The notes: generated by a model not told the origin, from the letters alone. Shown: positions 12,069-24,257, counted from the stretch's first letter. The stretch is 64,000 nucleotides of DNA from Straminergon stramineum (GCA_963920665.1 OY987268.1:1614501-1678500); one strand, 5' to 3'. Numbers and translations are program-made.

Positions 12069-12314
12069 CATTACAAAAAATCTGGACCTTGAAAGAGGTT
12101 GTTTTGCAATGCAATGCGATGCCAATACCAAAAAAAAAATTTAATTAAAAAAAAACTTTTTTTGAAAATCACCATACCCGACGTAGTTGCACTAGTGCTC
12201 CGTCATTTTGGAATAATTAATTAATTAATTAATTTTGAAAGATTTTTTTCCCCTAATTGCACCACTATGGCAACAAACTCGTGGCCTCTTTCAAGGTCCA
12301 AATTTTTTGTAATG
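12069..12314. mobile_element. MITE, CATTACAAAAAAT ends (246 bp)
   Basis: The left end CATTACAAAAAATCTGGACC continues CTTGAAAGAGG, and the right end is the inverted equivalent with one mismatch, giving about 30-bp inverted repeats. The terminus resembles CACTA-type ends but lacks an exact CACTA and a clear 3-bp duplication. A (TTAA)n run lies inside. Confidence 0.65.
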
Positions 12315-13077
12315 TGTATACCTTTTAGATGTGTTTAAATAGACACTTGCGCATGTACTAATGTAGTCTTAGTTTTGCCATTTTTCACAAAACCAAGGAA
12401 AACAGCATAATAGGGGTTCTTTTAGGGAAAGGTTTATGTAGTCCATCGCTTATGTGACTAATGTCACTATTCAAATAGAATTGTATTATATAATCAAATG
12501 TATATATCTATTTTAGACTTATAGCTTTCTAACACTCTTATTTCCATGATTGTAAATTTTGTTGTCAATCCATTACTTATGTATGAAGAGACACAATATA
12601 TAAAGTCCTAGTCCTACCTAGTGGTCTTTAAGGTGGTCAAATATTTTAGTCAAAGTTTCAAGTTTGGTCAAATTTTCATATGCAATGAATGCTTCTATCA
12701 CCTAATCATATACAAGATAATACTTTTAAAATAGTACACATAATTCATTAATTACATGCTTTTTATGTGTTGGTCAAATGATCTAGTCAATCTAAATCTA
12801 TCATGTTTGATGCAAAAATGCCTAGCGATTCCATATTCTACATCAAATTTTCTCAATGGTGAATGCATAATGAGGTTGAGAATTTACCAAAAGTCTAACT
12901 TTCCTTTTTCTTTTTCCAAATTTCACAAGTTAGTTCCTATATGCAACAAATTATGGAACTAGTTCTTATGTTTGCTCAAAAGATAAACCGAAAACCATGT
13001 ATAAGAAACTCTAAAACCAAGACAAACCAACACCCCAAACCACACCAAAGTAAGTATCCTAAAACCACTAAAATTCA
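12315..13077. other. Intergenic, nothing recognised
   Basis: AT-rich sequence with short ORFs only. I find no recognisable protein or RNA signal. Confidence 0.5.
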
Positions 13078-13215
13078 GCCCTATAGCCGTGCAATAGATC
13101 CTATGACCGTAAGGACCAGTCCCTATAACTGTGAAGTGGCCTAAGACCGTGCAACTAGCCCCAAGACCGTTGAAATGAACCTATTCCCAAGTAAATCAGC
13201 CCTATGGTCGTTCAG
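13078..13215. repeat. Degenerate tandem repeat around CCTATGACCGT
   Basis: Five to six imperfect units of roughly 22-27 bp carry variants of CCTATAGCCGTGCAA, CCTATGACCGTAAGG, CCTAAGACCGTGCAA and CCCAAGACCGTT. The unit is non-coding in all frames examined. Confidence 0.45.
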
Positions 13216-14515
13216 CTTCCAAATGAAGAATCCAGAGTTGTATAATTCAATCACAGCTGAAATCAATTACTGAGTCTACTTACTCTGAAATCAACTTTTA
13301 ATGACCCATTCCCCCAAATTGCAACCTCAGATGATGCATGGAAGAAGCAACTCTCTACTGCAAGTTCAAGTTCGAGCTGTTCATGCCTGTGTTACATCAA
13401 TTAGAAAAAAATTCAGAATCATATGCAATGAAATCAACCAATTGGAATCAACAATCAAGGATTGATCACACAAGTTCAACTTCAAATCATCATGGAATTG
13501 AACAAGCCTCAGGATTCAACATATGCAACTCACAATTGAAAATTCAAACGTTGTGGTTCATGCATGCAGATCAGGTCGACGAACAAATGAGGATTTGAGA
13601 CTCGGTACAGACCAATTTCGACCTGGGCTTACAAATTGATATCACCAGTGCCCATTCGTTTCCCTACTTATACTGTCTTCATCAAACAACAACAAGTTTC
13701 TGGTTAATTTGCAATAATAGCATCATAAGGATCAAACTGCTTAGCCAACCACAGCTTATCGAACTCACAAGATTTATCTAAGTCTTGAGAGCAAGAAGGA
13801 GTGATACAATCATACTATACCAATTCCACCAAATCAATCACTAAATCCCATATTTCTATCCACTATTCTTAAACTGGTAAGACAGTTTTCCAATTAATTA
13901 AAGATTCTATGTTTCCAACTAAGACAGATCAAGCTCCAAGTTCCAAAGTGCTGAACAAATTTTGTAACTATTTCAACCTCAACCTCACGCAATAGCCAAG
14001 TTTCCCATAAGCTATGGTTGAAATCCTGATGCTATGACTTGTGCATGCCTGCTGACAAATTAAGCATCAATCTAGTCTTGGTAACAAAACCGTAATGCAC
14101 CTCCAAAATAATGCAAAAGTTAGTCCAAAGATATTCAAGCTTCTTCCCATGATTCTTCTTTGAAATTGCAGATGGCGTTGGTCTTACGGGAACTCTTTCC
14201 AAGAACGCTATGCAGATCCCACACTTGTAAAACGAAACTCAACAGACAAGATCATTACCGGGGGAAAATCCACAATCTTCTGATCGTGCAACAATTTGTA
14301 CCACAGCAGGTACCCAACTTCCCAATTTGCTAAACGCACCAGCCTTGCTCCAATTTTACATGGGAATTGAGTAGAATCGTCCAGCTACTTCGTCGTAACG
14401 AAGTGCCATCGGTGCCGACTTCCTCGAGTTTCCAATCTTTCTCAGCCCTCAGTTATTTCCTTCGTCTTGGGAATCAATCAATCTCAAAGGATAAAGATCA
14501 CTGTCACACGCTCAA
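13216..14515. other. Intergenic, higher GC toward 14.2-14.5 kb
   Basis: No gene is assigned. GC rises from about 14.15 kb onward, together with the minus-strand ORF that follows, which might mean a decayed gene on the minus strand. No frame stays open long enough to support one. Confidence 0.4.
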
Positions 14516-14968
14516 TCATTCTTGATTGCTCACAGTCAATCCCACACGGCAAATTCCTACACACAAGCTCGAGGAGGAGGATGGTAGCTCTCCCATCGTG
14601 ACAATGATTGAAGATAGGCTCAGCACAATAGAAGCAGAAAGTCGATCTTCCGACTTCAAGGAACTCGATGATGATGGCCCTTGACTGAGCTGCACGAAAA
14701 TCCTATTCTTCTTCACCATCGATGCCATTTTGACTTCCTCTCCACGAAATTGAGCGCAACGCCTCCGTCTCAACGTTGTTCGTTGCTCGTCAGCCGTCTC
14801 AATTGACTTACGTTCAATTCGATTTTTCCAATTCTTTCCCTCGTAGCAACACCGAGATAACCACCAATCTCTTCCTCTCAGATTTCCAGCCAAACAGAAA
14901 ATGAGTCTTCTATTGGAGAACTTCACAGCACATTGTGAGGACTCAACACGTGGTTGTACGTGACACAA
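14516..14968 (-). CDS. Hypothetical ORF, unrecognised; weak candidate
   Basis: A 150-codon frame is open on the minus strand in locally GC-rich DNA. An internal ATG (about 14728, context GTCAAAATGGCATCG) would give a 70-residue serine-rich product starting MASMVKKNRIFVQ. I recognise no domain. A second frame through the same DNA, without a start codon, reads CFYCAEPIFNHCHDGRATIL, so the coding frame is ambiguous. The ORF could be the first exon of an unknown gene, a gene fragment or chance. No neighbouring exons were found. Confidence 0.2.
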   Translation of the reverse strand: MCHVQPRVESSQCAVKFSNRRLIFCLAGNLRGRDWWLSRCCYEGKNWKNRIERKSIETADEQRTTLRRRRCAQFRGEEVKMASMVKKNRIFVQLSQGPSSSSSLKSEDRLSASIVLSLSSIIVTMGELPSSSSSLCVGICRVGLTVSNQE

Positions 14969-15479
14969 GATTACGACATTGTCATATTAGCTGTAGCTTG
15001 TAGGACAGCTGTGAATAGGCCAAGTAATCATACCACAGGCTCTCACTCAAGATCAAGAAGATGAGGGGGTCTGTACAATCATCTTAGTGTGGTGTGTGAG
15101 TGTATGGATGTCCTAGTGTAGGATGGAGCTGTTTCTAGAGAGTCAGTGTCCGTAGTTGTAAAGCTAGTGTGCATGTTCTCTAGCTGTGGTATCTGGATGT
15201 ATTGGTAAACTCAGTACTATGCATTAGTATTGGGAGTGTGTAAGTGGCAACTTACGTAATACATGGAGATTGCTTGAAGATGATCCGCTATCTGTTTCTT
15301 GTATAACTTACACTTGTATGTGTATGACTTGTATGCTCACTGGTACTATAGTTTAGTATTAAATTTCAAAAGCTTCCACTCACACACTTACTGACTCTTC
15401 ATCTCACGGCATTCACTGTCCATCTCTCAGTTCTCAGACACCCCGCAGTGCTCAAATTTCTCGCAAACAACCACAAAAG
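14969..15479. other. Intergenic, possibly LTR-like sequence
   Basis: The stretch 15005-15400 has an LTR-like look (TG-rich, AGTATTAAATTTC near its end). I find no paired repeat, primer-binding site or polypurine tract. It ends where the similarity between the two ankyrin segments begins. Confidence 0.25.
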
Positions 15480-15548
15480 ACCCCGAGGGCCGTTCAAGGG
15501 TTAACTGACTTTCCTCTGGGACGGTCCTCGTTTGCCAGTGCATCAAGA

Positions 15549-15555
15549 TATAAAA
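15549..15555 (+). promoter_or_regulatory. TATA-like TATAAAA in duplicated block
   Basis: TATAAAA lies in a block shared by three copies. At 40000-40006 it is also TATAAAA, and in the truncated copy near 33898 it reads TTAGAAAA. It might be a core promoter, but it lies more than 4 kb from the ankyrin ATG. Confidence 0.25.
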
Positions 15556-16166
15556 TCCCTAACGTACCCTGTCTCCCTTATAAGTTACTTAAGTTATCAT
15601 GAAGTTCCTGATGAAAGCTCATTCCAACAACCCCAGTCCTGTGCAGTCCTGCAGATGGTTAATTTCAGTAAAGCCTGGAAGGATTTGAAAATTTGAATGC
15701 TACCCATAACGTGACTTCCTCAGAGTAAGTACGTTACGTGGATCCAGACTCCACAAGCCATTCCACTTGGCCGATTGGGCGACTGTATGTTAACTTAACT
15801 TAATACTTAATTGACCACTTGCTGCCTGGAGTTACATAAAGAAGGAGCACATCGGCTAACTTCACTTCCGTGGTGAGTGTAAGGAACATCCCTGAAGGCA
15901 GATCCAGTCTCACTGCAACAATTAAGTGGCCTCAGTGGAAGATCACCGTGCACTGAAGGCAGATCGATTCCCACTGTAGGAATTAATTAGCCTCACTGGA
16001 CGTAAGCTTCCTGAGGGAGAGGGGTGGAGTACAGTACTGTACAACTGCCCCCTTTTTTTTAATTTTATTAAATTTTTTTGAAACATATGAAACGGGGTTC
16101 CATTGCAAAGAGAAAGAGCCCTTTTTTTATTTTGGCTTTTTGAGAAAGTGCCAGGATGGCGATCAC

Positions 16167-16419
16167 TTAACCCCTCAAGGTCCAAGCAGTTTCTGTACTT
16201 TTTCATAAGTTTGAACTTTGACTGACAGTATGCATTGTACATCAAGCTTATTACATGATGTCAATTATACTTTTGAACTTCCCTATTCAATATCAACATC
16301 ATAATATCAACATTCATTTAGATATATACTTCTTAGAATGTAGGGAAATGAAGTCATAACTTTGACCTGTTGAACAAGTGAGAGGCCCAAAACAAGCTCC
16401 TTGGGTCTCGAGGGGTTAA
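16167..16419. mobile_element. TTAA-type MITE (253 bp) inside duplication A
   Basis: The ends TTAACCCCTCAAGGTCC and, inverted, TTAACCCCTCGAGACCC are flanked by TTAA at both sides. It belongs to the TTAACCCC/GGGGTTAA superfamily found repeatedly in the window. Confidence 0.7.
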
Positions 16420-17319
16420 AATTTGGTGAAGCATTGTATTTCTACATTCATCCATCTTTGGGACCAAAAAATACTTTTCAATCATATTCATGTACTTCTT
16501 CATTCAAAGGTGGTGACTTCATCCACATTTCTAATAGAAATGGAAATTTTTTTGACAAAGAAAGATTACTTTTATTTGGGAAAAAGTAGACATTTATTTT
16601 GAAATGGTGCTATCTAGTCCCATGGTGCCAAAAAAAAGGTTGGCATTGTAGTCAAGACTAAAAAATCTCGTGCAATCCATAGCAAGTTAGAGGGCCAACA
16701 AAGAACTTCTTCAACAATACTTGACGAGTAACTTAGAGCCACCATAGCAGGGGGAGATCATTGTGGAGAGCCACATCCTTCACAAGTTGCCACAATGAGA
16801 GGGAACTTCTTGCAAAGTTTTCTTTCATTGGCAATCTTCTCCAAAACCCTAATTTTAAACCTAAATTATGAAAATTGAAAAGTGTCCCATAATCTCATAA
16901 ACTTGAACCCAAATGTATTACGTAGTATAGAAAATAGGAACAAATTCTAAGAAAATTTAAGTTCTCCACTAGAAAGTTATGGAAAATTTAGTACATTGTG
17001 ATTGATGTGACTCATGTCCCGTTGCACTCATTGCATTTGTCATAGTTGTGCAAATCTTCCACAATTCTTACCTCTTGATACAAAAAGTCCTTTAAGATAT
17101 TCTCCAACATTGTAATAAACCCTAAATAAGCATATTAACAAATGGAATTGGACATATAAATGCCAATTTTTATTTATTTTTGGATTGGGAGTTAAAACAA
17201 TAAAAAAATTGTGAAAAAATCTAAAAGTATCCAATGCTCCCCACAAATTTGCACATATATGTCTTACATAGTATATAAAATATATATACAAATTCTTAGT
17301 TAATTCCCCCCTCCAAAAA

Positions 17320-17394
17320 TTGTGGAAGATTTAGTGCAATTGTGACTAATGCCCTTGTTGGGTATTAGTCACGATGTACTAAATCTTCTACAAT
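17320..17394. repeat. Hairpin with GACTAAT/ATTAGTC arms
   Basis: Arms of about 32 bp containing GAAGATTTAGTGCA and TGTGACTAATGCC fold over a short loop. The equivalent hairpin is present in copy B at about 42665-42750, and a related single arm occurs at 16980. Confidence 0.5.
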
Positions 17395-17482
17395 ACTGAC
17401 CTCTTGATTCACTCACCTCTTTTTTCTTTTTCTTTTACACAAATGATATGAGATTTCATTGCAAATGGTGATTCACTTACGA

Positions 17483-18228
17483 GTGATTGCAAGAAACACT
17501 TCACGTTTTTCGATCAAAATCACAGTTTTTGGCCGCAAGACTAGTAGTACTATGAGGACCTGTCAAATTTGCACATTTGCACTACGCCTGGGAATCTAAA
17601 CTGTCAATTTCGGCACCTGTGAATTTGAACCATTGATTTAGTACTATGTAGTACTCTGGAGTACTATGGAGTACTACAGAAGCCACTGGCAATAGAAAAT
17701 AGGAAAAACAAGGTTTGTTGACTTTTTCTTTTTTACTAATTCAAAAAAATTCAAAAAATTTATAGAGAAAGCCATTTTGCTAGAGAAGATTGCACTCCCA
17801 TTGTACCAAAAAATTAATGTAGGAAAATTTTTCCCTCTTCGTAGCCTTTGCACAAAGAGAGGTCACTTTGACCCCATGTGCACAACTGACATGTTGCTAT
17901 TTTCACAAAATCTTTGTCAATCTTTGAAAAGGTAGTACACCTCCAACATATCCAATTTGTGGCTTCCAATTTGCTTTTTTGGGTCACCAATAGTACTACC
18001 CCACCCCCACCCCCCAAATGGCCAAAATAGACATCCAATCGGGGGTAGGTTAAAAATAGTAAATAATTTGAAAAAATTTGAAAAAATTATGAAATGTCTG
18101 AAACTTCTACATCTACCTTCCTTTCAAATTTCACACCAAACGGACTAAGGATGCCGAAGTTATGAGTACAAAACGACTTTTCCAAGGGCAAGAAGACAAG
18201 AAATAGGACAAGTATTTCTTGCAATCAC
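17483..18228. mobile_element. MITE (~746 bp) with GTGATTGCAAGAAA ends
   Basis: GTGATTGCAAGAAACACTT at the left is matched by AAGTATTTCTTGCAATCAC at the right. Segmental copy B lacks this block, which supports insertion after the segment duplicated. Confidence 0.6.
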
Positions 18229-19548
18229 CCTTACCTATTGATTCTTAAATGTGAATACAACTTCCACGTTGGCACTCTTGTCACCATGTTGGCCATTTGA
18301 CTTCTTAGAATATGGAATCCAATGACAACAAGTGTCCATCAAGGTCTCATGTACGAACTAAAATTCTTTCAAGGTAGCAAATGAATCTATAATAGGCCCT
18401 ATGCCTCTACATATGCAATTACAATGTTCTTTGTGATTGAATTTCACTAGACCATTCTAACCATCTGTTGGTAGGGTTGTTTGAGTAGTAGGCAAGAAAT
18501 GGAGGTAACTCTCGTTTAACTGGGAAACCATACAACATGCTCATGGAATAATGACAAGGCAACTAAAAAATACACACCTATGTAACTATTTGTTTATTCC
18601 TGGTGCTAGCATTTTCCATCCTCAGCCCTACAATTTGGAAAAATATAAAGAACCTTGTATGTTGATTTACAATATGAATAGTCATAATTGTTGGGTCTTT
18701 TCATTTTTCAAGATTTGTTATATGTGCCAATAGATTGGAACTTCCTTTATTTTATCATGAAAGGTGTTTTCTTAAAGCATAATTTTTTTAACTGCTTTTT
18801 AGAACTCTTTTTATAATTAAAACCCCACAACACTCCTAGTATTGTTTCACCTTGTAGTGTTGCATTGGAAGTGTGCATTCTAGACTACGCCCTTGCCTTG
18901 CCTAAGCTATGACAATAGACTCGTTGTTGCGAACTTCTGGTCCCCTCCTCAATCTTTGCATTGGAAATGCTCTAAGAGCAACTCTAGTGCATGAATGAAA
19001 ATAGTGAGAGTACCATAATTTTGAAGTGGAGGGAGGTGGACCTCATTTTGGTCTAGAGTGAGTTTTATAAAACATTGACCCAATGCAAAGATGGCAATCC
19101 AAACCTCAAATGGACTTTTCAGCAATATAAAAAGAGAGGTAAAGAATCTGAATTAACCCTAAACCCAAACCCATGTTCAAAATGAGAAGTCATCCTCCTC
19201 ATAACTGTCACTGAATACATCTGCAAAATACTCCAAATCAGAACAAAACAAGTCTACACAAATTCAACAAAACAGCTGGCTTGACATAAGCCAAAACAAG
19301 CCACAACCCAAACAGACCCACTCAGGACGGGAGCTCGGCTGTAGCTTGTCACTCTCCCAAAGATTCAAAAATCACATTCAGGGGCCTGCCATAAGTGACT
19401 TGCTTCACCATGAGGATTTAATTTGCCACCCCACGGTGGCGACGCACCAAGGCTCAACACTGCGGCCGGTATCCCAGGACTAAGCCTGTCACTGAGGTAC
19501 GTTCAACAATAATCAAACGCGCTGTAAGTACTGCAGAGCATGTCTACC

Positions 19549-19555
19549 AATAAAG
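19549..19555 (+). promoter_or_regulatory. Degenerate TATA box of ankyrin gene A
   Basis: The paralogue has CCTATAAAGCAG at the matching place; here it is CCAATAAAGCAG. It lies about 505 bp upstream of the ATG. If this is the core promoter, copy A has a weakened TATA. Confidence 0.35.
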
Positions 19556-19763
19556 CAGTGTGAGTTGCATTCTATCTTCTGAAGTCCCGACAGATTTGAT
19601 CTCCACATCCTTTGCTTCTTCAGCCGTTACGTTCCACCTGCGTCCGGGTCCTCAGTTTAATCTCTACCTAACTTAGTGGTCAGCCCATGTTCGTGTGTTT
19701 TCATGAGATGTTGAGAGAGGACGTACGCATTTCGAGGTGACATTGGGACTGGAGGGGTTGTCG

Positions 19764-19820
19764 ATGTACGTCCCGTGCTTGCGCTCCTTGAAGAAATACT
19801 TGCATCGGAGAATCGATTGA
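19764..19820 (+). other. Conserved upstream ORF, 18 aa (gene A leader)
   Basis: An ATG-initiated frame encodes MYVPCLRSLKKYLHRRID and stops. The peptide is identical in the paralogous leader at 45049-45105, and the only nucleotide change is synonymous (GTC/GTA). It sits about 240 bp before the main ATG. If transcribed, it could reduce translation of the ankyrin protein. Overall similarity here is high, so conservation could be passive. Confidence 0.4.
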
Positions 19821-20059
19821 CTACTGCGGTGGGAATATATGTTTTCTGCATCCATGATCGTTTCATTTCTATGAAGCAGTTCGATCAAGTTTCTGTATGT
19901 CGTGGGGTCGGTATTCTGGACCGGCGAACGTTAACGTTGTCTTCCGGAGGTTCGTCATATTCTGTCTTCTGGTCCGAAGCTTGCTAGCTTGAGCTAGTGC
20001 GGGCTCGTGGAGCGTCATATTTCTATTTTTCATTATTTCTGGGCCATCTACAAGAGGTC

Positions 20060-22338
20060 ATGGGATCCGAAGCTGACACTCACGTCACCGATACGGGGCT
20101 CGTGGAGCAGGTAAGAATGGCTGCCCGCTACTCTGAACTTTCCGACGCCGCAACTCTGCTGCAATTGTGCGTATTCCGGGCTGAAGTGCCCATGAACCAC
20201 GACATTATTGAGCGTGTCCCGACATTAGTGGCATAAATTATACAGATGGTACAGTATATTGGGGTTAAGTCGCGGTGACCTCCTTTGCAAGAGATTGAGA
20301 TGTCAACACTCACAATAGTGCATGACTTACTTGAAGGTATGACATATTTAGATCGCGTCTGTTGGGATATGCATGGTTGCTGAGTGAAGCACTGACGACT
20401 CCCTTCGTTTCGCAGGAGCAGGAGAGCGCTTCAGGTGCGAAGTCGAAGCCCTCAGACGGTAGAGGCGGAGCGGACGGGAGTGGAGCATCTAGTCCGTCGT
20501 CACGCAGGCACCAGGAAGAAGTGCAGAATTTGAAGGATAAATGTGAAGTCGTGGATATGCCAATGGGACCCGACGACAATCTCATCGACGAAACGAAATC
20601 CCCAGTTAAGGTAAGCATGAGTACATGCACGTACTGCCATCAACTATGAACTTTCCTGTGCCACTACTCTGTGCAATTAATTGTGCAATTCAGTTCCGGG
20701 CTTGTCTGCCCATGAATCACGAGATAATATATCTATTGAGTATATATGTCCTGACAAGAGGGCCATATGTGATACTATTTAGATGATGTATACTGGGATT
20801 TCGTCGCAGGACCCCTTTCGCAGGATTTCTAGATCGATCACAGTAGTGATGTATTTGTTGATAGTGCATGCGTATTTAGATCGTGTTTGCTGGGGTTGGC
20901 ATGGTTGTTGAGTGAATCGTTGACGACTGCCTTCTCTTCGCAGGAGCCCGTCATCACTTCAGTTGCGTCGATGAGGTCCGGGCGTGCTCCGACGCCCTTA
21001 GACAGTAGTGGCGGAGGAGATGGGATTGGAGCACCTTGTCCATGGTCATTCACGCAGGAGGAACATGTGCGAAACTTGAAGAACAATTGCAGTCGCGCTT
21101 TTGGCTTCGAATATTCTCGAGCAGAGTGGGCACATATCAAGGACGATCCATGGTTTGCTGGAATTGTGGTGAAACTGAGAGTTGATCCCTTTCTGGAGAA
21201 CTCCGAATTAGAAATTATGGAAGCGCCTATTCGTCTGCACGGGGCGCGTCTCTTGCACTTGGCAGTCCTGATGCGGGATCTCCAGATGGTGCAGAAGATC
21301 TTGGAGACTCGCCTCGTATCGAACGAAGTCCATATCGACTCCTTCATCATTGGGTGGTGGGTCCGATATTCAGCTCTCGACTTAGCCATTGCGGGTGGGG
21401 AGAGCGAGATCGTGGATGCCCTTCTAGAAATGAACGCGAAGGTCAATTCCCCTCGCTTTGCAGGTTCACTTCAGTTGGCCGTGCTATACGCAAGTGCGGG
21501 GCAAACGAAGAATACTTCCAAAATCATTGAATCACTTGTCCGCAAGGGAATCGATATAAAAGGCCAGGATCATTTTGGGTATTCAGCCTTCTATCTAGCA
21601 GTTGCAAAAGGCAAGACAGACATTGTCATAGAGTTTTTGAAGTGGAAAGACAAGATACAACTCAATGAGGCATGTCGAGGAGGTCGACCTCCGATACAAA
21701 TTGCGAATCAAGAAGGCTTCAAAGACATTGAAAGTGCATTGATGCAATGTGATGATGTGAGGAGGTACATTGACTCGGCATTTAGAGATCGGCAAGCCTA
21801 TGTAGATGCTGCTAATGCCATTCTTGTGGGTGCGGCACTCATTGCCACTGTCACGTTTGCCTCATGGTTGCAACCACCATTGAACTATACCACATCATAT
21901 CATGGTAGTTCCGTGGAGTATGTTGATGTTGAACACAACTTCGCTCTAGGAAGCTTTTGGGTGTTTAACACACTTTCTTTCTATTTTGCAATTGGGACGG
22001 TTGTCTTTGGGGCTCATAGTGTATTACCAAGGAGGCAATTGTTCATCACGGAGAATGTGAAGAAGCTATCCCAAAATCTTTTACTAACATCTATCCTCTT
22101 GGCATTTTCAGTGCTTTTTGTAATAGTAGCGTTTGGAATTGCAGGTTTTATTGTATTGATACCTATTTTGAGGTATTGTTGGTACATGATAGCTCCTACA
22201 ATTTTAGGGGGAATAGTATGTGTTGGTAGTATAGGATATTTATTCATAAGTCTATGGGAGAATAGGCCATGGAACATTAGAAATAGAAAAAGAAATGCAA
22301 GTGAGTCAAATCGTATAGATTTTTGCTATGTTGATTAA
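20060..22338 (+). CDS. Ankyrin-repeat protein with four TM segments (PGG/ACD6-like), copy A
   Basis: Three phase-0 exons: 20060-20110, 20416-20610 and 20944-22338, with CAG|GTAAGA, AAG|GTAAGC donors and TTCGCAG or TCGCAG acceptors. The product is 546 aa. The start MGSEADTHVTDTG is chosen because it joins exon 2 in frame and is conserved in the paralogue. Residues 18-180 are a low-complexity acidic/Ser/Gly linker. About 180-360 hold ankyrin-type repeats (ARLLHLAVL, YSALDLAIAGG, GSLQLAVL, YSAFYLAVAKG, RPPIQIANQEG). Residues 364-520 form the membrane domain, entered through RDRQAYVDAANAILVGAALI, with four hydrophobic helices at about 373-392, 416-439, 461-489 and 496-520. This is the ankyrin/PGG architecture of plant membrane proteins such as ACD6, often linked to defence or stress signalling. 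The PGG tripeptide itself is replaced (WLQPPLNY). Function here is inferred only. Exon 2 (195 bp) could be skipped without a frameshift. Confidence 0.85.
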
Positions 22339-23112
22339 AATGTAGAAGAAAGATAGAGCATAGCAGTGAAAGTAGTGAATGATAGCATGTGAAGCTTGAG
22401 GATATATATTCTACTATATATCTTTGGGGGAGATGCATAATTGGGTGGCTCGTGGACAACATTATAGGAGTTCATATGCTAATGAATTTTTGCACTTTTG
22501 GGTGCATTGGATGAGTTAGTGGATGTTCATACATTGAATTTTCAACATCAAGCCCACCTAAAGATTTTCTTGTTACATGGGTTTAAAAAAATTTAATTGG
22601 AAGAACACATTTTTTTGACCCTTATATGGACTTTGGAAAAAAAAGGTTGAAATCAGACCCTTTAAAAGTCTATAAGTACACTTCTACAAATGATTCTATT
22701 TAAAAGGAAATGAATTCTAGGCCCCTAAATCTAAATCAAAACATATGGTAAGTTGGTGTTTCAATAATTTATTATTTTTCTTTTTAAAAAAACTCAAATA
22801 AAATTACATTCCCGATTTGACCAAGTCCATATATTCAACTTTAAAAGTCCCTATAGTAATTCCTATAAATTAAAATGATTTAAAAAAAAACTAAGCACAA
22901 TCTTCAATACAATAAAGTTTCCTATGTATACACAAATTTTTACATTCAACAATGTAAATAATTTACTATGTCTATTTTATCTTACAATACAAAGTACTCC
23001 CTGAAAATAGCATTGTGACACGAAAAGTGAGCCACCCAACCGTGCATTCAACCTTTGGCTAGATTAGATAAATTTCTTTGATTGTTGAATTCATAGTACT
23101 TAGAAATTATAC
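22339..23112. other. 3' flank of gene A, nothing further seen
   Basis: AT-rich sequence follows the stop codon. Possible 3'UTR; no clear polyadenylation signal is singled out and no other gene is seen. Confidence 0.5.
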
Positions 23113-23343
23113 TTAACCCCTAAACGATATAGTGGATGTTTTTTGTCCAATGAACAATAAGGAATTCCCCTATGTAGGACAAAATTGCAACTATTCATCC
23201 TTAGAAATGAGGAGAGGAAAGGGGAGATCTTCTACTATAGTTTGACTCCCAATGAATATTTTTGATTTTTTAAAAAGTGGATGATGTCACAAGGTTCCAA
23301 AAAGGCTAATTTCCATGGTCACCAACCTGACATTCAAGGGTAA
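23113..23343. mobile_element. TTAA-type MITE (~231 bp), copy 1
   Basis: It begins TTAACCCCTAAACG and ends TTCAAGGGTAAAA. The whole element is similar, in inverted orientation, to 40789-41021, including the blocks GTGGATGATGTCACA and GGGGAGATCTTCTAC. It is non-coding. Confidence 0.7.
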
Positions 23344-23373
23344 AAATCTATGACATCAAAAGACAACAATGGT

Positions 23374-23535
23374 AGTGTATAAGCATGAAAATGCAAGCAT
23401 GTGAGCCTTGAGCATATATATAAGTACATATCATACAACCACTAAAGGTGTTTAAATATAATACAAACATCTATATTATATCATAGCTATATTATAATTA
23501 TAAGAGATTTTTGTAATTTAGACACCTATAGCTTA
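23374..23535. mobile_element. Degenerate copy of the 11068-11257 MITE
   Basis: The block AGCATGAAAATGCAAGC...TGTGAGCCTTGAGCATATA and the following CTATATTAT repeats resemble the inverted sequence of 11068-11257. The right end is eroded. Confidence 0.5.
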
Positions 23536-24257
23536 GGTAAATAGTCTTTAAGAATCTAGTTCCTGTTATTGATTGGTTGAAAAAAAATACGATTTTAAAC
23601 AATAACTCCAAACAACCTAAGATATATACAACTAAAATCACTATAAGAATCCCCTATTTTGTGTGATGTTTTAGAAGTCATGGTAGTACGTTTATTCAAA
23701 CAAAAGGGGCATCAACTATAATGTCACCTAAAATCCGTCGCAATTGACATCGCTAGAAACGTCCAAAATCTAGAAAAACACACTGTAATGTCAACTTGTT
23801 TGATGAAAACAAATGCAGGAAACGGGTGTTCCGAGCTTTCTAAAATGCTCCATGTGTATGCCACATAGCTTCCACCTCAACGCATGCTGGGCAGGCCATG
23901 ACATGTCAAATTTTTTTCATCCAACCTGGTGATGATGTGGCACATTTTCATGTTAATTGAGAATTTGAATACTACTTTTTTAAAATCAATTATTTAAAAA
24001 CATATATTATTTAATTTCTAAAATAATCATTTAAATGAAAGTCCCGAAAAAATAAACAAGAAAAATTGTCAAATTCAATAGGAATTGACCTTCTATCATT
24101 AAGGGAATTTTTGATGGCACAGTCAAGTAAATACTTCATACATATTTTGTAAGAAGAAAGGGTGGAGAGGTCCTTGTTATACTGAAATCCGTTGTCTATC
24201 CATGACAAAGGATATAGGATAATTCAAAGAGGGGAATTTGATAGCACTACATTAAGA
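23536..24257. other. Intergenic, nothing recognised
   Basis: No supported gene or RNA. Confidence 0.5.

Larger units (their letters stand above)
15480..22340 (+). repeat. Segmental duplication, copy A
   Basis: This stretch is colinear with 39940-47490, in the same orientation. Shared blocks include TTAACTGACTTTCC near 15502, TAAAGCCTGGAAGGAT near 15673, GTAGGAATTAATTAGCCTCA near 15976, GGAGAGCCACATCCTTCACA near 16764, GCATTGGAAATGCTCTAAGA near 18958 and then the whole ankyrin gene. Insertions private to either copy explain the length difference. A truncated third copy of the left end is at 33830-34420. Confidence 0.85.

Noticed and set aside
19775..19987. Longer plus-strand leader ORF (LALLEEILASENRLTTAVGI) in both ankyrin copies
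   Set aside because: It lacks an ATG; only the short ATG-initiated ORF in another frame was kept as a candidate.
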